DNA of 64,000 bases from Lumbricus terrestris (Eukaryota; Annelida; Clitellata; Crassiclitellata; Lumbricidae): the NCBI GenBank assembly GCA_949752735.1, contig OX457036.1:255001-319000 (forward strand), in the 5' to 3' direction. A program made the translations under genes and the position numbers. This document shows positions 23,950 through 33,367 of the stretch, piece after piece (within the stretch, counting starts at the first letter, position 1; every line of letters begins with the position of its first letter). The notes under the pieces are model-generated. The model saw only the letters and a list, made by a program, of their open reading frames with translations. It ran no database searches and had not been told where the DNA came from.

Positions 23950-23986
23950 GTAAGCACACTCTTCCGCCACAGTTCTGTGTTGACAA

Positions 23987-24019
<33 letters not shown>

Positions 24020-27000
24020 CAATAATAATAATAATAATAGTTATGGATAAATCGGCATAATTATAGTATCCGGGACCGACGAGTCGTTAGGTTCAGATTT
24101 AGGGGTCGTGAGGGTTGGTTTGGGTCAGGTTAGGCGTCGTGAGAATCGGTTAGGGTCAGATTATTGGTTAATCTATCGTTTTAGCGGAATAAATTATTTG
24201 CCAATGCATGTGATTTAGCGTTGATGACACACAAGTCAGATTGACGAAAAATAATTCTTGCCAAATAGAAGTCAGATTGATGGGAATAATTTTTAATACA
24301 ATAGAAGTGGGGGTCAATGTGACTAACCGCTCGGTAGGAAGTAAACAGTATGGCGGTCACAGATACACGCAAAATAGAGCGGCCTCAACTCCGGCGATCG
24401 ATAGCCCAATGTTTCCGCGCTAAACATTGGGGTCCCGCTTCAGACAGTGATGTTGTGTGAAGTAAGTAAGTAAGTGATGAAGGTATTTCTAGATCTGAAA
24501 TAGAAGTCGGATTGATGAAAAAACGCTTAAGTAATGGAAGCTGGATGATGGTATTCTTATATTTGAAATAGAAGCTAAGTTGACGAAAATAACAGGCGAG
24601 AAACAGAAGCTGGGTTAATAAAAATATTATAGCTTAGATTGGAGCAGGATTGATGAAAATGTTCTTGATTAAATTAGAGCTGGATGGATAAGGATCTTGT
24701 TAATTAAATAGGAGCTGGATTGATTAAAATGTTTCCGATTAAATTGGAGTTGGATTGATGAAAAATAATCATTATTGAAACAGAAGTTGGATTCATAAAA
24801 CAGCTGATGCAATTGAAAAGCTGGACTTTTACTTACTTACTTATTTTTGCCTGCTGTCTTATTGCACCATTGACTATTAAGCGGAAACATTGGGCTATCG
24901 ATCGCCGGAGTTGAGGCCGCTCTATTTTGCGTGTATCTGTGACCGCCATATTGTTTACTTCCTACCGAGCGGTTAGTCACAATGACCGAAGTGGGATTTA
25001 TGAAAGCATTAATGCTGACATTGGAGTTGGTTTGATGAAAAATAATTGTAAGGTAAAACTTCATTTTAGGTGCGTAAATTATTTCTCACGATTTCAAACC
25101 GGATAGTTGTCTGAAATTATCGTTAACACTGTAAGAAACATGTCCTCATGACGGAATCGGTTGCGGAAGACAAATTCATGGATATAAAACCTTCATCCAG
25201 CTTCGATTTCTTAAGCGTTTTATCATTCATCCAACTTCTATTTAAGATCTATCAAACATTAATCCAGCTTCTATTTAAGATATAAAATACATTGATCCCT
25301 CCCGCCCCCATTTCCGAAGCTTTTTTGAATCCAGCTCCCATTTAACATTTTATTCAATCCAGCTCCAATTTAAGGCAATACATTTTACTCCATCCAGCTC
25401 CAATTTAAGCAAGACGTTTTCGTCGATCCAGCTTCTATTTCATGTGTAACAATATTTATTACTCCCGCGGTAATTATTTTCAACGATCTAGTTCCGATTT
25501 TATCAAGAAAGCGTATACATGGAGAAATAATTTACGCACCTAAAATGAAGTTTTACCAATTGTAATTTAAATAGGTTGGATTGAATAAAAGCAGTTATTG
25601 TTGAAATATAAGCTGGATTAATTAAATGATTTCTTGCCTAAATGGATGCTTGATTGATGTAAATGATTCATACCAAAGTAGAGGCCAGATTGAGAAAAAA
25701 TTATTATGCTGCGCCAGTCAAAACATTTTGCATAATTTATTCCGCTAAAACGATAGATTACCAGATTATGTTTAGGAATAGGGTTAGTGCCGTCATAATT
25801 AAATGAAGATTTCTATTGTTCATTCGGTCCCGGAGACCCGGATACTATAAGTTTGTCGAACTTGACTCGCACGTCTTCCAACCAAGGGGCTCGGCCGTAT
25901 AGTCTGGGTCATTGTCCTCTTATCTTCTAAAGAAATTTTCATTTCCCGAGTATTATACGGGCAATAGACAACCGCCCATATACAAAATACAACTGACATT
26001 TGATTCTGCCCTCCTTACACTGTAGCTCAGAAGTGCACATTGAAGTTCGGCAGACAATGTTTGAGAACTGTAGGTAGACTATCCCTATCTGACCATTACT
26101 GATTGGATTGAATTTATAAAGAAAAATAATCATTTCTTTCTTTGTAACTGGCTGCAACTCAGCAGTCCTAGCTAAATAAAGCAAATGTATCAATAATATT
26201 TTCGGCGATGGAACACCTAAGGATGCTTATTAATTGGCATCGTCAGGGTCAGCCAGTGTCTGATAAAGCATTGTGGGGTCGGTTTGGGTTAGAGTCGTCG
26301 TTAGGTAAAACTTAAATATTTGGTTATCTAGTAGTTTACGTTGCTAAATTATTTGAAAATTTTAAATGCTGTACTTGAGGGTGGCAAGTAAGCGGTCTTC
26401 CAATGTCTGTGATAGCTTCATCAATCCAGCTTCCTTTTAAGGGGCAACGTTTTTCATTGATCTAAAGTCTGTTAAAGCAAGAATTACTAAATTGTCAATC
26501 CAACTTCGATTTAACAATTTGTTTCTATTTAGGCAGGAATCTTTCTTGCCAATTTCACTTCTATTTAGGCCAAAAACCATGGGCATAAAGGACATCTAAC
26601 AGCTGGGGGGGCCAAGATTTTACTTCTGCCCGAAAAAATAAATCCCGATTAATTGACGTCGTGCACTTATTGGCCAACGTCACTGTGCAAAAGCAGAATT
26701 TCTGTCCTTGCGCCCACACTTGCAAGAGAGAAAAGGCAGCTCTAGGGGTAAATACCCTGGGTATGAATACTTTTATGGGCACAGACTGGGTAATTTTAGA
26801 CCTGTATGCAAAGTTTATGATGTATGCCTTTTAAAGTATGTTTTTCCTGACACTTAATTACAATCAGCTTGAACTTCAAATGAACAACTGGATAAATTTT
26901 AAATTGTATATTCTATATTGATTTGTATTGTGTCGTAGTTGATCATCTTGTAGGGCGAAGAGCAAACTCAAGAAGAAGAGCAATGAGAACTTAGCAGAGA

Positions 27001-30000
27001 ATTGCAGTACTTAGTCAATTTGAGAACATGCATATGAAGACATGAGCTAATGTAGCGAAGATGAAGGATGAGACAGAACGGCAAATGACCTTAGGACGCC
27101 TTAAATGAAAATCAGACGAGCGTGTGATATTGCAAATGTGCTCAATAAAGGTACCCGTAAGTTAGCTATCAAGTACAACACCCATATCCCGCACACTTGA
27201 CAAGAAGGAAAAGACCAGGAATTCAGAGAGCAGAACAAGATCAAGCTTCTGTGGAGCTCCTGGGGTTCCTAAAGGGATTAACCGAGTCCTTAAAGTATTA
27301 AGGGAGAGACGATTAGAGAACATCCAGAAGTGGAGACGATTAGTAAGGAATTCAATATATGCACCCAACTAGAAGCAATTATATAAATAGACCACTTACC
27401 GCCATTATAACGTAAGTCGTTCCCAAACTTTTATTGTTGAAATTTGTTTCTACTTTTTCCTCAAAGGCCTATTAAGATAGTTTAGAGACCCATGGAAAGG
27501 GATAGTAAAATTTTTGATGTAATTCAAACCATGAATTACATGATCTGTGGCACTTGGCTTGAATGTTGTGAACTTCCCCCCCCCCCTCCCCCAATGCCAC
27601 GAATTGTCGCGATATTTGGGCAAATTGTGGCCCATGAATTTGCTGCTATTTCCGGCACTATTTACAAAATGCTACCATGAATTCAGAACTTTTTCACAAA
27701 TAATATTGCTGATATTCTTATCCATGGTGGTTGTGAGCTTGTATCTAACTTGATTCGGGCAAATTGGAGCTGGGAGATAATGTGGTGTGGTAATGAGCTT
27801 TGAACTTCAATTAGAATTTATTTGATATTTCCCGGGCCTATTTGCCCGAAAAACCAGACTTGCCTGAAATTTGGGGGGCATTTGCCTCTGGACCCCTGCC
27901 TCCTACGCCCATGCCAAAAACTTTATTGATTCAAATTCTACTGGAGCAAAGACTAAGTTTCTTAAAAACCAGCTTTCAATTTACAGATTATTTCCATCAA
28001 TCTAGTTTTTACTTTGGCAGAGGAATAGTTTCATTAATCCAACTTCCATTTAGGTACAGGTATTATTTTTCGTCAATCTTAAATTGACAAATATAAAATA
28101 ATCTATCAGCGTAAACTATGACTTTATCTAATTTTTCAGGCCTACCGTGGCGTAATATTTCACTGCTCAGACACCACACTATGGCTATTCTGGATGGCAT
28201 CTATACACAATTCCACATCCACCAAAAAACTGGATTCTCATGAGTGGCTAATATACACAATTGATCAAACTTCCGAAAACAATTTTCGTTCTAAACAAAA
28301 GTTGAGTCGTCTTTTTCTGCAGCAAAGGATATCTTTGTGCAGCGATTCTTGTTAAATGGCCACTTGAGTTTGTCCTGCTTTTGAGCAATATGAACTACCC
28401 CAGATTACAGGGAAGTAGAGTGCTACTGGAAGGACTATGTATAAGTTGTTCATCCTGCACTTTCATCTATCTTCTCAAAGCAGATGTAGGAGTTACTTTC
28501 ACAGCCATTGATGAAAAACAGACCTGATTTCATAATTTCCATGTAGACTAATGAATCAGCTTCTCTACTGTCGACTTTATAAATAAAGTTTATGTTGGTG
28601 AGGTTAGAGTCATGAGGCTAAATATCCCTCAGAGTCTAGTGTAGCAGTATTTCAAGCTCAGAAAATGACTTACTCTCTGAAAGGACATTTTTATGCAGAA
28701 ATTGGACCTTCTGAAGTTAGGATCTTACAGCCGACTTTATAAATAAAGTTTATGTTGCTGAGGTTCGAGTCATGAGACTAATTATCCCTTGGAGTCTAGT
28801 GTAGCAGTATTTCAAACCCAGAAAATGACTTGCTCTCTGAAAGGACATTTTTATGCAGAAATTCTGAAATTGGGATCTTACAGCGTTAATATCGAGAAGA
28901 GTTTACTTAAAATGACTCGGGAGCCAATGCAGATTGTTTTTTAAAACAACTATAAAGATGATTGAGTGTGATAGATTTTGAATTTGATAGAGAATACTAA
29001 GGAATTCCTTATTTATTTATTTAATTAAATTTCAAAGGTTTCATTTGTTCCTTTTCTTTGCCAAAATTTTCTCAGCCGTCTTCAACGACTCCTTTTTACG
29101 TGGTTTCTAAATCGTCTGATTGCTTCTGAAGGCTAAATTTCGTATTGTCATAAGTGGCTGTAATGATCTGTCTTGCTAATAGTTTTAATTAACTGAATTC
29201 AAGGTTAAAGTTGATGTACCATTCTGTTCATTTCTGACTTAAAAATTGCCTTATTTAACTGTGGTTGAACTCGGAGCACTTCTGAGTAGTTTACTTTACC
29301 TTGAAGGTGCATTATATAAAAACTCAATGATAGTAATAATATTTGTAAAGAATAACTTGACCTTTGTAACTCTTAGTAACACTCTTGTCACTTATCCAGT
29401 TAAGTTATTGTGTCCTTGTATGAAAACATCTTTTACTACTAAAGACATGCTTCAGAATGTTTATAAATAACAGGCAAGTAGGGATATTTCTATTCTACGT
29501 AGAATTTTGAAAGAAACCGTTCTGAGATGAGTATATTAAGTGTGTCTTGTTTTGTTGGTGTTAGTATGTTGCAGTGCAAGTGATTGCGGACCAGCTGATG
29601 GTGTTTGGTGGTAGCGCTGAACCATGTGCGATTTGTACGTTGTCTAATGTCGGTCAGCTCAACAACAAGGACTTCTCTAAGGCAGCCATGGAGAAGATAA
29701 ATGCTGCACTCAAAATCCCAACAGATCGGTCAGTTTATCCTCCACATCATAAATTTATGTGTAGGCTATTAAGACAGCTGAGCTATGTGTGTTGAACTAT
29801 AGCAGATGCCAGGCTGAGTGGATGACAAGCAGAATAAGGAAATTGTCGGTCTGGTTAACATTCCAATATTCTCTTAATTTGCAGATCTATAGCAGAACAT
29901 TCTAAACATTCTAAATAGATCAACTGTCATCTGTTCAATGGTTGAGATCTCTGGATTTTGCATGAACTGTCTCCTCATATATCTGTATCTGATTCTGCAT

Positions 30001-30875
30001 CTTTGGTTATTTTGTTCGTGTAGCAGTCAAGTGAGTCGACTATTCAAGTCAGTTGATAGTAGACATGATCAAGTCAGATTCATTTGAATATTGATTGTAG
30101 AGAGTGAACAATCTAAAATCGAATGCAAATACATCGGGATGTTAAACGATAATCGGTTTTTACTGTTTGCAAAGGATAATGAGATTCATTTTTAGAAACC
30201 ATTTATTTTAAAAATTATTAGAGGTGATTCATGCATATGCATAGACTGTAAGCTTAAAGTTTGCCATAAAACAAATTTCTTACTACAAATAAGTGGTAGC
30301 TGTGACGTTGGGTTACACAATACACATGGTTCATTACATCGAACAGGTCATTGATATTGGTACTGTGATTCCGCATTTCGAATGCATCATTGTCACACAT
30401 TTTGTCAAATTTTTACATTTTGTGTCTGAGAGGAAAATGAAGACCAATATAAATTTCGCTGTCGGCGAAAGAGACAACTTAATTGCAGGACCTCTTAAAC
30501 ACTTTTTAAAGTTGAAAACATTGTAAAATGGAATGAAGCCCAGCAGCTGCCATATTTCTTTATCAGCTTAATTTATTGAATATTGACTTTCCATTTGACC
30601 AATATAAAAGCCGATATTCTGTTTAAAATTGGATTTCAGCTACTGATAGTTGGTCTGCCAGAAAGCGTTACTAACATCCTGAATTTATATTTGCTTTGAA
30701 CCTGTAAGCTTGATGTTAGTTTAGGCAACAGATTAGTATTGTTGGGCATGCAAATTAAAGTATGCTGACGATGTTATCTCTTAATTTCCTGTTGTTGGTT
30801 TTCTGCTTCAGCATCTACATCTTCTTTTCCAACTTTGAAGGTGGAAATGTCGGTTACAACAAGAGCACATTCTGA
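23842..30875 (+). CDS. MIF: Macrophage migration inhibitory factor (MIF) homologue, complete, 3 exons
   Basis: This encodes a small cytokine and tautomerase of the MIF/D-DT family; family members act as trimers and are usually secreted without a signal peptide. The exons are 23842-23949 (108 nt, phase 0), 29565-29728 (164 nt, phase 2) and 30812-30875 (64 nt with TGA), giving 111 residues. The boundaries fall at the same places as in vertebrate MIF. Visible family features are the MP start whose proline becomes the catalytic N-terminus, the NTNLPR strand, TGKP with the active-site lysine, DQLMVFGGSAEPCAIC with the CxxC pair, and GGNVGYNKSTF at the end. The usual tyrosine of the pocket (human Tyr95) appears to be phenylalanine. 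Intron 1 is 5.6 kb and holds two fold-back elements, a hAT-type element and LINE debris. A candidate promoter with nuclear-receptor half-sites lies about 80-100 bp upstream. Confidence 0.93.
24061..25851. repeat. Fold-back element X3, compound inverted repeats
   Basis: The outer ends TTATAGTATCCGGGACCGA (24061-24079) and its complement (25824-25850, with an 8-bp insertion) enclose a second pair, TAATCTATCGTTTTAGCGGA (24168-24198 and 25732-25762). Inside lie two hairpins side by side: a 101-bp pair at 24318-24418 and 24881-24981, and an exact 36-bp pair at 25052-25087 and 25522-25557. The GAAGCTGGATTGATGAAAAT unit fills the arms. It lies in MIF intron 1. Confidence 0.85.
26578..27913. mobile_element. 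hAT-type element F containing LINE debris
   Basis: The left end CATGGGCATAAAGG and right end CCTCCTACGCCCATG are imperfect inverted repeats. CCAAAAAC is duplicated at 26570-26577 and 27914-27921. The dead CR1 fragment (26950-27370) lies inside. It splits a fold-back element in MIF intron 1. Confidence 0.8.
26950..27370 (-). pseudogene. CR1-like reverse transcriptase fragment, decayed
   Basis: Read on the minus strand: SNRLSLNTLRTRLIPLGTP, then FSFLSSVRDMGVVLDS, then HICNITRSSDFHLRRPKVIC with RSVSSFIF. This is the late RT region of CR1-type LINEs (family form: NPSKT, VRDLGVxLDS, FHLRRLRxIR). Stops and frameshifts (for example after FICMFSN) show it is dead. It lies inside the hAT-type element at 26578-27913, so it was either carried or inserted later. 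Confidence 0.75.
28572..28881 (+). repeat. 160-bp tandem duplication in MIF intron 1
   Basis: CGACTTTATAAATAAAGTTT starts at 28572 and again at 28732. The copies share TCTAGTGTAGCAGTATTTCA and AAAGGACATTTTTATGCAGA; the second lacks about 10 bp at its end. Confidence 0.88.
29258..29335 (+). mobile_element. Degenerate SINE or LINE 3' tail in MIF intron 1
   Basis: GAACTCGGAGCACTTCTGAGTAG, then CCTTGAAGGTGCATTATATAA, is a diverged copy of the shared tail GGGAGCGCCTCTGAGTAG / CTTGAAGGGGCGCTATA. Confidence 0.5.
29565..29728 (+). CDS. MIF: MIF exon 2
   Basis: The acceptor is GTTGGTGTTAG and the donor GATCG/GTCAGT. It encodes YVAVQVIADQLMVFGGSAEP and CAICTLSNVGQLNNKDFSKA, ending at KIPTDR with the arginine codon split. 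The FGGSxEPCAxC block is diagnostic. It is about three codons shorter than the mammalian exon, in the loop after CAIC. Confidence 0.95.
30812..30875 (+). CDS. MIF: MIF exon 3 with stop
   Basis: The acceptor is TTTCTGCTTCAG. The first C completes the split arginine codon, followed by IYIFFSNFEGGNVGYNKSTF and TGA. It matches the terminal NVGWNNSTF motif of vertebrate MIF. Confidence 0.92.
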
Positions 30876-31241
30876 TTGAAACATCTTCTCCTGCATGGCA
30901 TCAGAAGACATTAAATCCAGTAGCTTTAAGTTCATTTGCAGTAAATAGAGCGACGAAACTTGCTTCAAATCGTAGCTACTATCTACGTTCATTGAATGAT
31001 TCTTATGATACTATAATTGTTGTTCCTGTCTTTGTCATTGGTGCGGTAATCAGAATTGGAGAAAGAGGAGCATTTTTTTCAGACTTTAACCTGTGTTATG
31101 TTGAATCTACGTCCAATTATGACATACGAAAATTGTTTCCATTACTTAGTTGGCTTGGGTTTGTGGACCCATATTTTGCTCTGTATAATTAATTTGTTTT
31201 ATTGTGCATCAGTGATTTACATGATCTCTTTGCTTGCAATA

Positions 31242-31487
31242 CAGTGGCGGCGCTAGGAGAAAGGGGGCTTAGCCCTTCTAAGCCCCCCTACAAGAGGCTC
31301 AGCCCCCCCTAAAAAAAAGGGCCATCCGAATTTTTTACATTGAAATATCCACAATTTTCGGCTGACGACTAAAAAAAGGTCAGAAATTCTGGCGGCGAAA
31401 AATGAAAAATTTTCATGAGATTTCGGTCGATGACTAAAAAAAAGGTCGTCATCCCCCCCAAAAACTGAAATCCTGGTGCCGCCACTT
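31242..31487. mobile_element. hAT-type MITE G
   Basis: CAGTGGCGGCGCTAGG to CCTGGTGCCGCCACTT (last base changed); TTGCAATA at 31234-31241 and 31488-31495. Carries two GACTAAAAAAAGGTC blocks. Lies just after the MIF stop. Confidence 0.83.
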
Positions 31488-31499
31488 TTGCAATATCAA

Positions 31500-32740
31500 T
31501 CGTTTCTTGTCGATCGAAGTTCCTAGGATAGTCAACCGATTTGAACGTTAACCAATTCCGGTTCTGTGACTTTGAGAAAATGTCTGAAACAAATCATTTC
31601 CATTCAGTTTTGCTTTTTTATTCACAGTTCATTTTTCTTGGTTTATAAGCAGACTGAATTAATGAATTTGACTTCTTTGCTACAAGGTTTCAACTTTTGA
31701 ACTAAAATTTCCGTTCATCAATGACTTTGCTTTGTACTTTGAGAAGCTCTGACTGAACTCGGCAGATTATGATGTGCTTTGAGGAAGATCTGAATATCAA
31801 GGATGCGTGACAAGGCCGCTAATTGCTGTAGGCTGATGCTTTCTACATTTGCATCAATTGCACAGTTGCTCTGTATCAATGTAACCAGAATGAAACTGCT
31901 TCTCTGGAGCTGAATTCATTTTCCATCATTTCGGTCTTTCCCATTCCAGTGCAATGAATCATTCGTTGTGAGAAGAGAGAGGTAGGGTCTCTCAGAAGAA
32001 GGGAACGGAATCGATCCTAATGCGATCGTCGTCCTCTGCAATGTGGTACATCCTGTCCATTCCGTTCAGCCTCTACAGTGTACACAAACTTCAGTTTGAT
32101 AGCAATCTATCTTCTGCAGCATTAGAGTACCCCACCATGTGTCGTCAAAGTTTGCCTGTCCACCATAAAAAACCCATACGAATTACTGCACTGGAATGCT
32201 GCCGTTGAAGTTAAACTCTAGAATGTCTATCGTTCACAACTCTATTTCCAATTTGCCCTGCGTTTCCGAAATCACATTCACACGATCTTTGGTCCGGGTC
32301 ACCAAGTGTAATAAAATTATTACGGCTTAGCAACAAATTCTGCATGCTTAGCATTGCTTACATATAGTACGCAGACACATTCCACAAAACATTTTGCATG
32401 CGAAAGACCAAAGGTCTGTCCTAGGTCTGAGAGAGAGAGGGATGCGAAACAGTAGATCGCCGTAACTCCTTCCTGGTAGGTTCTTTGCCCACCCCCATAT
32501 CACTTCTAAGCGGTCAGCGAATAGCCGCAGTCAAGCTGGCGCCAATGACTTCGGGGTGGTTGCAATAGGATCGATGGGTAGGCCTATAGATAATAAATTA
32601 TATCGATCTATTAGGCCTATGTCCTAAATAGGTCATCAATGATCAGCAGAGTGCATGCATCGTAGATTTACATGTAAACTAGGTTCATATCTTAAAATTA
32701 ATTTTGATTTACACAAAGCGAGTAAGCCTATAGGCCATAT
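31500..32740. other. Intergenic DNA after MIF, nothing recognised
   Basis: Short open frames only, without splice context or familiar motifs. Confidence 0.55.
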
Positions 32741-32749
32741 AGGCTTATA

Positions 32750-32754
<5 letters not shown>

Positions 32755-32795
<41 letters not shown>

Positions 32796-32935
32796 ACTGG
32801 TAGGTCACTTGATAAGAAATTGACTGCAGTTTCATCTGATGCCAGTCTGGGTGGCAGGATGGATGGATAGATGGATGGATGGATGGATGGATGGATGGAT
32901 GGATGGATGGATGGATGGGTGGATGGATGGGTGGA
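32755..32935 (+). repeat. (AT)n and (GGAT)n microsatellites
   Basis: About 19 AT units at 32755-32792, then GGATGGAT tetramers at 32860-32935. Confidence 0.95.
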
Positions 32936-33175
32936 TGGAATGGTCTATATGATGCTTGTTTATCAGGAAGGAAACTTCGATTAAGTCGAACATCTTTGGC
33001 TTGACTTAATGCACAAAGTCAGCTGGTTATCGCCTTTCAGTGGGCCTATATATAGCCGTCTAAAGTAAACCTACCATCTTGTCAATCTCAATCCCAATTC
33101 GTCAACGTGTAATTTATGACAATCTGTGCTGACTTTGTAGCTTCACTTGACGTCTGGTTTGCAGACCACAGTCGC

Positions 33176-33367
33176 AGTTATCGTCATCGTCGTCGTTATT
33201 GTCATCGTCGTCGTTATTGTCGTCATCGTCGTCGTTATTGTCATCGTCGTCGTCATCGTCGTCGTTATTGTCATCGTCGTCGTTATTGTCGTCATCGTCG
33301 TCGTTATTGTCATCGTCGTCGTTATCGTCGTCGTCGTCGTTATCGTCATCGTCGTCGTTATCGTCGT
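33176..33367 (+). repeat. (GTCATCGTC)-type trinucleotide array, split by element H
   Basis: Mixed GTC, ATC and GTTATT units. The same array resumes at 36061-36150, showing that element H (33368-36060) inserted into it. Confidence 0.93.

Larger units (their letters stand above)
26225..28115. repeat. Fold-back element X4, split by hAT element F
   Basis: TAGTTTACGTTGCTAAATTATTT near 26330 and its imperfect complement near 28092-28117 (AATCTATCAGCGTAAACTAT) form the ends. The arms contain the family unit in reverse (CATCAATCCAGCTTCC, ATCCAACTTCCATTTA). The insertion 26578-27913 interrupts it. Confidence 0.55.

Noticed and set aside
24100..24180. Telomere-like GGTTAGGG words at fold-back ends
   Set aside because: The words are irregularly spaced and mixed with GTCGTGAG; they are not tandem TTAGGG.
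24241..25064. Two ORFs on opposite strands sharing a peptide with NRSVGSKQYGGHRYTQN
   Set aside because: The identity is the consequence of the 101-bp inverted repeat, not of two related genes.
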